A DNA stretch of 64,000 nucleotides from Hwanghaeella sp965227365 (GCF_965227365.1 NZ_OZ245754.1:4216001-4280000); one strand, 5' to 3'; counted from the stretch's first letter, positions 48,226 to 57,773 are shown. A program made the numbers and translations. The notes: generated by a model not told the origin, from the sequence alone.

Positions 48226-50493
48226 TTAAGTTTGAATCTTATGGTCCTTTGCATAAGACGCCAAGTAACTGCGTAAAGAATGATGATGGCTATTCATTAT
48301 GCTATCGACAAAACCGGTCAATTTATCGCAACGAACACTACGAACCATTGCCCGAACGGGGCCCACAGAACTTGCGTTCATTGACAATCTTCTGAACCCG
48401 AGACCGATCAGAGCAAGTGCCTCCAATGGAGAGCCCGCCATCTCGCCGCACAGGGACAGCGGCACGTTCGCCTCGTCGCAAGCATCGACCACCGTCTTCA
48501 GCATCCGGAGCATGCCCGGTGCCAGCGGGTCGTACCGTCCGTCGAGCTTCGGGTTGCCGCGGTCGCTGGCGAACAGGAATTGCTGCAGGTCGTTCGAGCC
48601 CACCGAAATGAAATCCACCCGCGCCAAAAGGGCCGGCAGTTGGAAAATCAGGGCGGGAACCTCCAGCATCGTTCCCACCATCAAAGACGATGGTAAAGCG
48701 ACCCCATTGGCCGCCGCCCGTTTCAATTCCAGGTCCAGGACCGCGCGGGCGGCATCGAATTCGGCGACTTCCGCGACCATCGGAAACATCACATGCAAGG
48801 GCCGCCCGGACGCGGCAGCAATCAGGGCGCGGAGCTGCTGCCGCAACATGTATGGCCGGTCCAGTCCGATCCGAAGCGCCCGCCAGCCCAAGGCCGGGTT
48901 CTCTTCCTCGGATTCACGGACATAGGACGGGATCTTGTCGCCGCCGATATCCAACGTCCTGAAGACGACCGGCTTGCCGCCGGCCTGGTCCAGAATGTTC
49001 TGATACAGCTTCTTCTGTTCATCCACGTTCGGGAAGCCGGACCGGACCATGAAGGGCACTTCGGTCCGGTAGAGCCCGATTCCCCCCGCGCCGCTTTCCT
49101 GCAGATGCGGCACATCGATCAAAAGGCCCGCATTGATGAACAGATCCACATCGACCCCATCCAGGGTGACGGACGGCTTGTCGCGGTCGCGCGCATAGGC
49201 GGCGCGCTGTGCCGCGTAGAGGTCCATGGATTCAGTGAAGACGCGCTGGAAGTCTTCGCCCGGTCGAATGAAGCAAACGCCGTTCTGCCCGTCAACGACG
49301 ATGCGGTCGCGTGTTTCGATACGCGACACCGCCCCCCTGACACGCCCGACCACGGGAATGTCGAGGGCGCGGGCGACAATGGCGACATGCGAGACGACGG
49401 ACCCTTCCTCCAAAACCACGCCGCGCAGCTTCGAATGTTCGTAGTCCAACAGTTCCGCCGGCCCCAACTGCCTGGCGACCAGGATGGCGTCATCGGGAAG
49501 GTCGATACCGGAGGGCCCGATATCCCCGGCAAGATGCTGCAGCAGCCGGTTGGTCAGTTCTTCGAAATCCGCCAGTCTTTCCCGGATATAGGGATCCTGG
49601 ATGACCGCCATCCGCGCCCTGGTATCGTTCTGGACGCGGGCCACCGCGGCTTCCGCGGTCAGGCCGGTGCCGATGGCTTCGCGGATCCGCCTGATCCATC
49701 CCCTGTCCTCCGCCACCATGCGGAAGGTCCGAAGAATGTCGATATGGTCGCTCGCCGTTTCCCCGTCGAACCGTGCGATCAACAGGTCGAGCGCGGAATG
49801 CATGTCCGACATCGCCTCGTCGATACGGCGGAGTTCCACCTCCTCGTCCTCGGCGATCGGGTCGGTGATGGTGATGGTCGGTTGATGCAGGACGGCATTG
49901 CCGAGCGCCAGGCCGGGCGAGATCCGTATCCCTTCCAGCCGCAGCGGTTTCAGGGCCAGGCCGTCGACAGGCTGCTGTTCCTGCGCGCTGATCACCTCGC
50001 CGGTCGCCAGCATTTCGGCGACGACCATGCCGACGGTTTCCAGCGTTTCTATCTCTTCTTCGGCATATTCGCGCTGGGTCCGGTTTTGGATGGCAAGCAC
50101 GCCGAGAACCCGGCCGCCGCGCAGGATCGGCACACCGAGCATGGATTGGTAGATTTCTTCCCCGGTCTCGGGACGATAGGCGAAGTTCGGGTGTTTCTGG
50201 GCCTCGGCCAACGCGATCGGCCGGGCGGATGCCGCGACAACACCGACGATACCCTCGCCGAACCGGAAACGGATCTTGTGGACGGCGTCCGGGTGCAGCC
50301 CTTCCGTCGCGAAGAGTTCGATGACGTCACCGGCGCGGCGGACATAGATCGAGCACACCTCGGCGACCATGTCGCGGGCAATGATCTGGGCGATGCGGTC
50401 AAGGCGCTCCTGTGCGCTGCCGGACCCCGCCATGACGTCCCGCAATCGCCGCAGCAACAGGCGTGACCCCGCCCATGTCGCCCTTTGCGCCAT
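48226..50493 (-). CDS. ptsP: Nitrogen-PTS enzyme I (phosphoenolpyruvate-protein phosphotransferase)
   Basis: 755 residues. An N-terminal GAF domain (about 20-160, ERLDRIAQIIARDMVAEVCS, RFGEGIVGVVAASARPI) marks it as EI-Ntr, not the sugar PTS enzyme I. The phosphorylated His369 is in LEEGSVVSHVAIVARALD, and the C-terminal PEP-binding barrel contains GIGLYRTEVPFMVR and SLCGEMAGSPLEALALIGLG. It starts the PtsP-PtsO-PtsN regulatory relay; partners are not in this window. GGAGGGATGA before the ATG is a strong ribosome site. It follows lysC in the same direction. Confidence 0.96.
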   Translation of the reverse strand: MAQRATWAGSRLLLRRLRDVMAGSGSAQERLDRIAQIIARDMVAEVCSIYVRRAGDVIELFATEGLHPDAVHKIRFRFGEGIVGVVAASARPIALAEAQKHPNFAYRPETGEEIYQSMLGVPILRGGRVLGVLAIQNRTQREYAEEEIETLETVGMVVAEMLATGEVISAQEQQPVDGLALKPLRLEGIRISPGLALGNAVLHQPTITITDPIAEDEEVELRRIDEAMSDMHSALDLLIARFDGETASDHIDILRTFRMVAEDRGWIRRIREAIGTGLTAEAAVARVQNDTRARMAVIQDPYIRERLADFEELTNRLLQHLAGDIGPSGIDLPDDAILVARQLGPAELLDYEHSKLRGVVLEEGSVVSHVAIVARALDIPVVGRVRGAVSRIETRDRIVVDGQNGVCFIRPGEDFQRVFTESMDLYAAQRAAYARDRDKPSVTLDGVDVDLFINAGLLIDVPHLQESGAGGIGLYRTEVPFMVRSGFPNVDEQKKLYQNILDQAGGKPVVFRTLDIGGDKIPSYVRESEEENPALGWRALRIGLDRPYMLRQQLRALIAAASGRPLHVMFPMVAEVAEFDAARAVLDLELKRAAANGVALPSSLMVGTMLEVPALIFQLPALLARVDFISVGSNDLQQFLFASDRGNPKLDGRYDPLAPGMLRMLKTVVDACDEANVPLSLCGEMAGSPLEALALIGLGFRRLSMNASSVGPVRAMVRSVRCDKLTGFVDSIMNSHHHSLRSYLASYAKDHKIQT

Positions 50494-50684
50494 TCATCCC
50501 TCCAAACGATGCTCCCCCATGGAGCGCCGCGAAACACCAACCGCCCGAATCAAACACGGCGGCGCATGGCAAATCGTATTGCCCATGCCCGCCCCGGCCG
50601 ATTCAACTCGGCTCACTTTGCTTTAGCACGGCCCCTTTTTGCGCGCCGTAACGACATCCTGTCCGCCGAAAACGTCTATGACGC

Positions 50685-51905
50685 CTATTGTGCGTCCAAA
50701 CCGTATGCGGTGTGGAGCGCGCGCAGGGCGAGTTCGGTATAATCCTCGGCAATCAATGTGGAGATTTTGATCTCACTGGTCGAGATGACCTGTATATTGA
50801 TTCCCTTTTCGGACAGGGTCCGGAACATTGTCTGGGCCACGCCGGCATGACTACGCATGCCGACCCCGATGACGGAGATTTTCACGACATTGTCGTCCGA
50901 CAGAAGGTTTTCGTATCCGATCTTTTCCCGGTTCGATTCCAGGACTTCGATCGCACGGCCCAGATCCGTCTTGCTGACGGTAAAGGTCATATCAGTCCGC
51001 TCACCATCGGGAGAAACGGACTGAACGATCATGTCCACGTTGATCGAGCCGTCGGACAGCGGGCCGAAGATGGCAGCCGCAACGCCGGGCTTGTCGTTGA
51101 CCCGGACGAGCGTGATCTTCGCTTCGTCCCTGCTATATGCGATACCGCTAACGACCTGCTGTTCCACGATTTCGTCCTCGTCCACCACCATTGTGCCGGG
51201 GGTATCCTCGAAACTGCTGCGTACCTGCAGCTTCACCCCGTAGTTCATTGCCACTTCAACCGACCGCGTCTGCAGGACCTTCGCCCCCTGTGACGCCATT
51301 TCGAGCATTTCCTCGAAGGTGATCATATCGATCTTGCGGGCCTTCGAAACGATGCGCGGATCCGTCGTATAGACGCCGTCCACATCCGTGTAGATGTCGC
51401 AACGATCGGCCTTGAAGGCCGCGGCCAACGCGACGGCGGTCGTATCGCTGCCGCCCCGGCCGAGCGTCGTGATTCGGTTGCGCGGGCTCAAGCCCTGGAA
51501 CCCGGCGACAACGGCAACCTGACCTTCGGCGAAGCGTTCGATGATCAGGTCGGTGGAGATGTCCTCGATCCGCGCCTTGCCATGCACTTCATTGGTCTTG
51601 ATCGGAATCTGCCAGCCCATCCAGGACCGTGCGGAGATGCCCATCGCCTGCAGGCGCAACGCCATCAGACCTGCCGTGACCTGCTCACCGCTGGATACGA
51701 TGGTGTCGTATTCGCGGGCATCATACATCTTGCTGGTCTGATCGACATAGCCGACCAGTTGATTGGTTACACCGGCCATGGCGGAAACACAGACAATGAT
51801 CTCGTTCCCTGCCTCGACCTCGCGGCGGACGCGTTCGGCCGCATTCGCGATGCGATCCAAATCGGCAACCGACGTGCCGCCGAATTTCATGACGATCCGG
51901 GCCAT
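50685..51905 (-). CDS. lysC: Aspartate kinase, monofunctional with two ACT domains
   Basis: 406 residues, the length of the lysine/threonine-controlled monofunctional type. The kinase domain opens with IVMKFGGTSVADLDRIANAA and contains TLGRGGSDTTAVALAAA and IYTDVDGVYTTDPRIV. Two C-terminal ACT domains (about 265-335 and 345-406, with VNDKPGVAAAIFGPLSDGSI and SVIGVGMRSHAGVAQTMF) should bind the feedback inhibitor. First step of the aspartate-family amino-acid pathway. A GAAGG ribosome site lies before the ATG. It is first in the minus-strand run (lysC-ptsP-rodZ-like-ispG-hisS-hemA-prfA-prmC-DUF4167) and divergent from ubiG. Confidence 0.97.
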   Translation of the reverse strand: MARIVMKFGGTSVADLDRIANAAERVRREVEAGNEIIVCVSAMAGVTNQLVGYVDQTSKMYDAREYDTIVSSGEQVTAGLMALRLQAMGISARSWMGWQIPIKTNEVHGKARIEDISTDLIIERFAEGQVAVVAGFQGLSPRNRITTLGRGGSDTTAVALAAAFKADRCDIYTDVDGVYTTDPRIVSKARKIDMITFEEMLEMASQGAKVLQTRSVEVAMNYGVKLQVRSSFEDTPGTMVVDEDEIVEQQVVSGIAYSRDEAKITLVRVNDKPGVAAAIFGPLSDGSINVDMIVQSVSPDGERTDMTFTVSKTDLGRAIEVLESNREKIGYENLLSDDNVVKISVIGVGMRSHAGVAQTMFRTLSEKGINIQVISTSEIKISTLIAEDYTELALRALHTAYGLDAQ

Positions 51906-52110
51906 AACAACCTTCGTACCTTCAAGGAGACCGACACTGTTTCGCGGCGCCGCCGAGTCGCCCGGGACGGGCTATTCCGGTGAAACCGCTTCTCTACTGG
52001 CCACCGGGTCTAAAGCCGCGCCGCGCGGACGGGCATTGTCCCCAGGGGCCGGGGCGCGCTATCCATACTCGGACAGAAACAGGCACGCAAGCTGAGGAAC
52101 GCAACAAGCC

Positions 52111-52908
52111 ATGGCACAGTCCGCAGAAACGCTCTCTTCCAGCGGCTATATGGACAAGGAAACCCCGAAACCGTTCGGGGGAACCGTCGACGATGCGGAA
52201 ATCGCGAAATTCGCGGCCATGGCAGAGGAATGGTGGGATCCGGACGGCAAGTTCAAGCCGCTGCACAAATTCAATCCGGTGCGCATCGCCTTCATCCGCG
52301 ACCGCCTGTGCACCCATTTCGAGCGTGATCCGCTGGCCCCCGAACCGTTGAAGGGCCTCGCGATCCTGGATATCGGCTGCGGCGGCGGATTGTTGTGCGA
52401 GCCACTCGCCCGGCTCGGCGCTGAGGTCACCGGCATCGACGCGACGGAACGCTCCGTCCATGTCGCGGCGGCACATGCGGAGCAGATGGGTTTGGAGATC
52501 GACTACCGCTTCACCTCCGTCGAAGACCTTGCGCAGGGCGACAAGCGCTTCGACGCGGTGATGAACATGGAAGTGGTCGAACATGTCGCCGATGTGGACA
52601 CATTCCTCCGCGCCTCGGCGGAATTGGTGTCACGGGACGGCATGATGTTCCTGGCGACCCTGAACCGGACGGCGAAATCCTACGCATTGGCCATTGTCGG
52701 CGCGGAATATGTGCTGGGTTGGCTGCCGCGCGGCACTCATGACTGGAAAAAGTTCGTGAAACCGTCGGAGCTGGCCGCCGCGCTGCGCCCCGCCGGCATG
52801 GAACTGACGGAACTGACGGGGGTCGCCTACAACCCGATCCGCGATCAATGGTCGCTTTCGCCGAAGGACTTGGCGGTGAATTACATGGGAATTGCGAAGC
52901 GCGGCTGA
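52111..52908 (+). CDS. ubiG: Bifunctional 2-polyprenyl-6-hydroxyphenol/3-demethylubiquinol O-methyltransferase
   Basis: 265 residues; performs both O-methylations of ubiquinone synthesis. The UbiG start region has DAEIAKFAAMAEEWWDPDGK and FNPVRIAFIRDRL. The SAM site is AILDIGCGGGLLCEPLARLG, with DATERSVHVAAAHAE, MNMEVVEHVADVDTFL and the UbiG-specific FLATLNRTAKSYALAIVGAE, and GTHDWKKFVKPSELA follows. GAGGAACG lies upstream. It is divergent from lysC, an arrangement seen in many alphaproteobacteria, and converges with the DUF1178 gene. Confidence 0.96.
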   Translation: MAQSAETLSSSGYMDKETPKPFGGTVDDAEIAKFAAMAEEWWDPDGKFKPLHKFNPVRIAFIRDRLCTHFERDPLAPEPLKGLAILDIGCGGGLLCEPLARLGAEVTGIDATERSVHVAAAHAEQMGLEIDYRFTSVEDLAQGDKRFDAVMNMEVVEHVADVDTFLRASAELVSRDGMMFLATLNRTAKSYALAIVGAEYVLGWLPRGTHDWKKFVKPSELAAALRPAGMELTELTGVAYNPIRDQWSLSPKDLAVNYMGIAKRG

Positions 52909-52928
52909 CCTAAGCAAAGGACCTGCCG

Positions 52929-53360
52929 TCAGTGTTCCTTGGGTTCTTCCATCCAGGGGATGGGGGCGACGGGGATTCCTTCTTCAGACAATTCCTTGGC
53001 TTCGTCGACGGTTGATTCGCCGTAGATCCCGCGCTCTTCCTTTTCGCCATAGTGAATCTTGCGAGCCTCCTCGGCGAAGTCGGACCCGACATAGTCGCAG
53101 TTTTCCTTCACCAAATCCCGCATCTTGGCCAGCATGACCTTTTGGTCCTGGACCGCCTTCTGCATTTTTTCGCGACGGGCGGCATCCCGCGATTCACCGG
53201 TGGCGATGTTGGGCGCGCTCAAGGCCTTCTGGATTTTCCGGTTGCCGCAGACAGGGCATTCGATACGCTTCTTGGCGCATTGTTCGTCGAAATCGGCGCT
53301 GTTCGGGAACCAGCCTTCGAATTCATGATCGTTCTTGCAGATGAGATTGAAAGAAATCAT
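52929..53360 (-). CDS. DUF1178-family protein
   Basis: 143 residues. The N-terminal zinc-ribbon-like part has ISFNLICKNDHEFEGWFPNS and a pair ECPVCGNRKIQKALSAPNI, with Cys near 9, 28, 35 and 38. A helical middle (DQKVMLAKMRDLVKENCDYV) and the ending IHYGEKEERGIYGE, EAKELSEEGIPVAPIPW are typical of DUF1178. The family is common in alpha- and betaproteobacteria and its function is unknown; metal binding is inferred from the cysteines. It lies between ubiG and a methyltransferase gene, convergent with the former. AAGGA precedes the ATG. Confidence 0.88.
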   Translation of the reverse strand: MISFNLICKNDHEFEGWFPNSADFDEQCAKKRIECPVCGNRKIQKALSAPNIATGESRDAARREKMQKAVQDQKVMLAKMRDLVKENCDYVGSDFAEEARKIHYGEKEERGIYGESTVDEAKELSEEGIPVAPIPWMEEPKEH

Positions 53361-53524
53361 CTCAGTCCAAGTCCTTGTACAAACGGCACGTATCGCCTTT
53401 TCGGCACTTTGTACCCATCGACCTTACCAAATCGTTTAGCAGCTAAAACGAGGGAGTGCCAAACAAGATATAAATAGGCACATATGCTGGGAGCGCAAGA
53501 ATCACAGGCCTCGGGAACTTATCC

Positions 53525-54067
53525 ATGACGAACGATAAAAAACCGGCTTCGCATCCACCATCGGCCCCGATGCCGTGGATCGCGTCGCGGGCGGGCACTG
53601 CCAAGGCGGAGCAAACCGTGCTGGATCTGGCCTGCGGCGGCGGGCGGCACGGCCGTGCCTTTCTGGCCCAAGGTTGCCGCGTCACCTTTGTCGATATCGA
53701 TGTAGCAGGTGTCGCAGACCTGGCGGACGACCCGAATTGCGAGATTATGCAGGCGGATCTGGAAAATGCACCCTGGCCGTTCGACGGTCGGAAGTTCGAT
53801 TTCGTGGTGGTAACGAACTATCTGTGGCGCCCCATCCTGCCGTCGATTTTGGATGCTGTCGCTGCTGGTGGAGAGTTGCTGTATCAGACCTTCGCGCAGG
53901 GAAACGAGCGTTTCGGCAGGCCCAGAAACCCGGACTTCCTGCTGAAACCCGCCGAGTTGGAATCAACCGCCGAAGCAGCAGGCTTCGACATTCTGGACAG
54001 TTTCGAAGGGGAAATCAGCGAACCGAAGCAGGCCGTTGTTCAACGGGTTCGCGCCCGGAAGCCCTAG
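53525..54067 (+). CDS. Class I SAM-dependent methyltransferase
   Basis: 180 residues, a minimal Rossmann-type methyltransferase. The SAM loop is TVLDLACGGGRHGRAFLAQG (motif I), followed by the acidic VTFVDIDVAGVADL, DAENAPWPFD-like QADLENAPWPFDGRKFDFVV and a C-terminal strand LLKPAELESTAEAAGFDIL. The short size and the R-G-R-H after the glycine loop are like the TehB/UbiE-type small enzymes. No substrate can be read. It converges with the nitrilase gene at a 14-base gap. Confidence 0.8.
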   Translation: MTNDKKPASHPPSAPMPWIASRAGTAKAEQTVLDLACGGGRHGRAFLAQGCRVTFVDIDVAGVADLADDPNCEIMQADLENAPWPFDGRKFDFVVVTNYLWRPILPSILDAVAAGGELLYQTFAQGNERFGRPRNPDFLLKPAELESTAEAAGFDILDSFEGEISEPKQAVVQRVRARKP

Positions 54068-54081
54068 CCCCCCGAGCCCCG

Positions 54082-54939
54082 TCAATCGCCGGCCTGGGCG
54101 AGCCCCAGCGGCGCGGGCGGCGCGTAGTCCCGGCCATTCCGCAAACTGGGCACCATCCCGCGTACCGTATCGACGCGGGTTAGGTCCAGATCGGCCAGGA
54201 TAACTCCCTGTTCGGGACCGGCATCGGCCAGCACCTCGCCCCAGGGATCAATGATCAGGGAATGGCCGTAGGTCTTGCGGCCGTCCTCGTGCTCGCCGCA
54301 TTGCGCTGCGGCAATCACAAAACAGCCGTTTTCGATGGCGCGAGCCCGCAGCAGCACATGCCAGTGCGCCTTGCCCGTCGGCTGGGTGAAACAGGCCGGC
54401 ATGGTCAGGACCTTCGCCCCGGCGCCGGCCAGATCCCGAAACAGCGCCGGAAAGCGGACATCGTAACACACGCCCATGCCATAGCCGCCCCAAGGCGTCT
54501 CGGCCAGGACGGCACGGTCGCCGGGCCGGTAGGATGCGCTTTCCCGATAGGATTCAGCATTCTCGAGATCCACGTCGAACATGTGGATCTTGTCGTATTT
54601 CGCCCGGATCCCGCCGTCCGGCGCGATCAAAAAACCGCGGTTCGCCAGTCTGTCGCCCTCTTCCGGACGAATAGCGAGCGACCCCGCATGGATCCAAATG
54701 CCCAATTCCGTGGCCAGGGCCCGAAAGGCGGCAAGGGCGGGATCCTCCGCCTCAGTCCGCACCTGTTTCTGCTGTTCCCCGCGGTTCTTCTGCACGAGGT
54801 TGCAGATTTCCGGCAGACAGACCAATTCCGCGCCCTTGGCCGCGGCTTCCCGGATCATCGGGTCGATCAGGGCGATATTATCCTCGATACGGGGCTTGCC
54901 CGTGATCTGGACGCAGGCGGCGCGGAGCGTATCGGTCAA
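54082..54939 (-). CDS. Carbon-nitrogen hydrolase (Nit2/omega-amidase-like)
   Basis: 285 residues of the nitrilase fold. The catalytic triad is visible: Glu44 (AELVCLPEICN), Lys117 (AKYDKIHMFDVDL) and Cys158 (GMGVCYDVRFPALF). The DVDLENAESYRESASYRPGD and PACFTQPTGKAHWHVLLRAR stretches match Nit2-type omega-amidases and deaminated-glutathione amidases. Its ATG overlaps the glutaredoxin stop by four bases, so the two are coupled. A role in cleaning up deaminated glutathione would fit a glutaredoxin partner, which is an inference. Confidence 0.92.
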   Translation of the reverse strand: MTDTLRAACVQITGKPRIEDNIALIDPMIREAAAKGAELVCLPEICNLVQKNRGEQQKQVRTEAEDPALAAFRALATELGIWIHAGSLAIRPEEGDRLANRGFLIAPDGGIRAKYDKIHMFDVDLENAESYRESASYRPGDRAVLAETPWGGYGMGVCYDVRFPALFRDLAGAGAKVLTMPACFTQPTGKAHWHVLLRARAIENGCFVIAAAQCGEHEDGRKTYGHSLIIDPWGEVLADAGPEQGVILADLDLTRVDTVRGMVPSLRNGRDYAPPAPLGLAQAGD

Positions 54940-55202
54940 GCGGCCTGTCCCTTCAACAATCCGTCGAGCTTACCCTGCTGTTCCAGTTCCATCAGATCGG
55001 TGCAGCCGCCGACATGCATGTCGTCGACGAAGATCTGGGGCACCGTACGACCGCCCTTGGAGCGTTCCGTCATTTCGTCCTTTCGGCCCGCATCGGTCCA
55101 GATATTGTATTCGGTATAGGTAACACCCTTCTTATCCAGCAGCTTCTTGGCTTGATAGCAGAAGCCGCACATCGGGCGGGTATAGAGTTCGACCTTGGCC
55201 AT
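54936..55202 (-). CDS. grxC: Glutaredoxin 3-like dithiol glutaredoxin with CGFC site
   Basis: 88 residues, the size of GrxC. The active site is MCGFCYQAKKLL (Cys12 and Cys15); the usual motif is CPYC. The glutathione-binding part is normal: GGRTVPQIFVDDMHVGGCTD with the cis-Pro TVP and the GGCTDL turn. It reduces protein disulfides or mixed glutathione disulfides. It follows the comF gene by 190 bases in the same direction and overlaps the nitrilase gene start. Confidence 0.92.
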   Translation of the reverse strand: MAKVELYTRPMCGFCYQAKKLLDKKGVTYTEYNIWTDAGRKDEMTERSKGGRTVPQIFVDDMHVGGCTDLMELEQQGKLDGLLKGQAA

Positions 55203-55393
55203 AACGACTTTTCCGTCCTTTCAATCCTATCACGGCGCGAATGCAGCCTTGGCAACATCCTGACCGGCAAATTGTTTTCATTCCAGTATCGAGATATGGC
55301 GTATCGGGTACCGGAATCAAAGATGCGCGCTATTCACAGGTTCATCAACTGCAGCGAAAGGGCCGTTTCGCGGAAATCTCGGCCGTCGCCACC

Positions 55394-56170
55394 TTAATGC
55401 CGGGGCTTCAGAACCCGCGCGACCGTGATCACATCGACCGCCGCGACCCCATTGCGGCGCAGGATGCGCGCGCATTCCTCAACCGTCGCGCCGGTGGTGA
55501 ATACATCATCGACCAGCAGCACCCGTTTCCCGGCCACCAGATCCTTATGCTTCGCCCGCACCGCGAACGCACCGCGTACGTTCCGCGATCGCGCCAAGGC
55601 GGACAAGTGGCCCTGGGACGGGGTCGCACGGATGCGTTCCAACAGATCCAGAATGGATCGTTCTTGCGTTCCCCGTACCATCCAGGCGGTCAAAAGGGCC
55701 GCCTGATTGAACCGGCGCCGGAACAGGCGGCTGCGATGCATCGGGACCGGCGCGACGATATCCGCCTGCGTCAACAGATCCGCCGCGGCACGGCGAAGCC
55801 AACGGCCAAGCAGGGGCGCCAGGTCCGTTCGGTCGCCATGCTTCAAGCTGAGCAGCAACGATTTGCTGAAATCATCATAGGCCAGAACCGCCCGTGCCCG
55901 ATCGTATCGCGGCGGCGACGCCTCACAGGCCGCGCATAATGTGTCTGGCGGAAGATCGATATCGAAAGGCAATCCGCAACAGGCGCAACACGGTCCCGCC
56001 AGAAAATGCAGATTGCCCCAAGCCTCGGCAGAGACGCCCTGCGCGCCGGCGATCAGGGCGCCGGTCTCCGGACAGCGCGGCGGCAGAAGCAGGTCCAGTC
56101 CCGCGCGCGCCGCTCGGGCAAGCGCGGCGGATAGAGCAACCGACGAACCGGTTTCCATCCGCCGTTCCAT
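55394..56170 (-). CDS. comF: ComF-family phosphoribosyltransferase-like protein
   Basis: 258 residues. An N-terminal zinc-ribbon region carries CysXX pairs (LPPRCPETGALI, PCCACCGLPF, LCAACEASPP) and is followed by the phosphoribosyltransferase fold. The PRPP loop VLLVDDVFTTGATVEE is intact, preceded by VPMHRSRLFRRRFNQAALL, which is diagnostic for ComF. In naturally competent bacteria ComF is needed for DNA uptake; elsewhere its role is unclear. It starts four bases after the rhodanese gene and is probably co-transcribed with it. Confidence 0.92.
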   Translation of the reverse strand: MERRMETGSSVALSAALARAARAGLDLLLPPRCPETGALIAGAQGVSAEAWGNLHFLAGPCCACCGLPFDIDLPPDTLCAACEASPPRYDRARAVLAYDDFSKSLLLSLKHGDRTDLAPLLGRWLRRAAADLLTQADIVAPVPMHRSRLFRRRFNQAALLTAWMVRGTQERSILDLLERIRATPSQGHLSALARSRNVRGAFAVRAKHKDLVAGKRVLLVDDVFTTGATVEECARILRRNGVAAVDVITVARVLKPRH

Positions 56171-56174
56171 GCAA

Positions 56175-57773
56175 TCAGGCCGCCGGGAATTGCGGGAAGA
56201 TCATGGTCTGGTCCCGCTCCAACTGCTCGACCAGCGCCACCTCCCAATCGAGATAGGCCTTCATGGCCTGTTCGATGCCGTGATCACGGTCGTATGGCCG
56301 GAAATACAGGTCCTCCGCCGGCAAGGGCGCGATGGTATTTTCCAGCCCGGTTTCCACACCGTTGCCGGCTTCGACCCAGGCGTCGTGCCCGCCCTCGAGC
56401 ACGCGGACGTCCTGACACCCCAGTGCAATGAGGTCGCCGGCGGCCAAGCGCGACAGGACATCGTTTCGGCTGCTGATGACGATCGGCGATGTGCCCGCCG
56501 CCGGCAGGTCGATATCGCGGGCCAAGGTACTGCGGATCGCCCATTTGGACCCTGGAATGTGCCCTTTGCGGTGCTGCACGCTGGTCGACAGATCCAGGAT
56601 CAGGACGTCGTCCAATGCCTGCAACCCGTCCACCGTCACGGTCTGCACCGATACGCTGTCCGCTTCCGGCACGACAGCGATGTCCGCACCGCTTTCGAAC
56701 GGCCCGTCGCCGAGCCCGCCCTCCAGGACGTAGACTTGCCGCCACCCCATCTGGATCAACCAACTTGCGGTCATCCGGGCGCGAACCTCCACATCGTCGA
56801 CCAGGACGATCCGTGCTTTCTGAACGCCGATATAGGTATCCGTCGCCTGAACCAATTGCCCCCCGGGCGCATGGGCTGCCCCCGGCAGATGGCCGGCCGC
56901 GTATTCTTCCGGCGAGCGGACGTCGATCAGATAGGTCGTGCGTGACGAATCGGCCAACCATAAGTCCGCTGTGGCGCGGTCCACCGTCTGGACGCCGAAC
57001 CGGGACGAAACCCGCTCTGCGGCCTCACGCGCCCAGGCAATGGTTTCCGCCGAGGGCGCCGGGATGGTCCGGGTCGATCCCTTTTCCAGTTTCAACCCGG
57101 CCAGATGCCAGCCCATCGTGCCGTCCTTCAGCGCCATCACCTTGTTCGGCAGTCCGGCATTGACCAGCGACTGGCAGCCGATGATCGACCGGGTGCGACC
57201 GGCACAGTTGACGATCACCAAGGTGTCGTCGCTGGGGATCGCATCCTTGGCGCGGTAAACCAGTTCCGCCCCCGGCGCATCGATCCCGCCCGGAATGTTC
57301 ATGGCATTGTATTCCGGCATCGGACGGCTATCGAGGACGATCAGGTCCCGCCCCTCATCCATCAGTTTCTTCAAGTCCGCCGCCTCGATCCGGGGCGTGT
57401 CATAGGTGTGTTCGACGAACTCCCCGAACACCTTTGACGGCACATTCAAGCCGCTGAACAGTTCGAATCCGGACTCGCCCCAGGCCTCCGATCCACCGGG
57501 CAGAATGAAGAGGTTGGTGTATCCCGCCGCCTCGGCGATCGCGACCGCCTTGTCCAGACGGTCCGCGTCGTCGTCCATCAGGACGAACCGAACACCTTTA
57601 TTGGGAATCAGTCGGCGCAGGTCGATTTCGAAATGGGAAAGCGGAATATTTACCGCCCGCAGGATATGGCTGGCGCCGTACAGGCCCTCCTCCCGCGTGT
57701 CGACCAGGGCAATTTCGTCTTCATCGAGCAAAGCCGCCCGCAACCAGGGCGCATCCACCTTTATGACCGTCAT
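56175..57773 (-). CDS. Four-domain rhodanese-like protein with one catalytic cysteine
   Basis: 532 residues holding four rhodanese modules of about 110-130 residues (roughly 1-110, 120-230, 255-365 and 375-490). The catalytic loop differs: module 2 has Cys190 in IVNCAGRTRSI, while the matching positions are Asp or Met in module 1 (VLMDDDADRL), Asp326 in module 3 (VLVDDVEVRARM) and Ser in module 4 (VISSRNDVLSR). So only one module should transfer sulfur; the others may be structural or substrate-binding. GGGAGGAAG precedes the ATG. It is followed by comF and divergent from the methyltransferase gene. Sulfur donor and acceptor are unknown. Confidence 0.88.
   Translation of the reverse strand: MTVIKVDAPWLRAALLDEDEIALVDTREEGLYGASHILRAVNIPLSHFEIDLRRLIPNKGVRFVLMDDDADRLDKAVAIAEAAGYTNLFILPGGSEAWGESGFELFSGLNVPSKVFGEFVEHTYDTPRIEAADLKKLMDEGRDLIVLDSRPMPEYNAMNIPGGIDAPGAELVYRAKDAIPSDDTLVIVNCAGRTRSIIGCQSLVNAGLPNKVMALKDGTMGWHLAGLKLEKGSTRTIPAPSAETIAWAREAAERVSSRFGVQTVDRATADLWLADSSRTTYLIDVRSPEEYAAGHLPGAAHAPGGQLVQATDTYIGVQKARIVLVDDVEVRARMTASWLIQMGWRQVYVLEGGLGDGPFESGADIAVVPEADSVSVQTVTVDGLQALDDVLILDLSTSVQHRKGHIPGSKWAIRSTLARDIDLPAAGTSPIVISSRNDVLSRLAAGDLIALGCQDVRVLEGGHDAWVEAGNGVETGLENTIAPLPAEDLYFRPYDRDHGIEQAMKAYLDWEVALVEQLERDQTMIFPQFPAA

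Noticed and set aside
48793..50466. A 557-codon open frame opposite ptsP
   Set aside because: Antisense shadow; ptsP has all catalytic motifs on the other strand.
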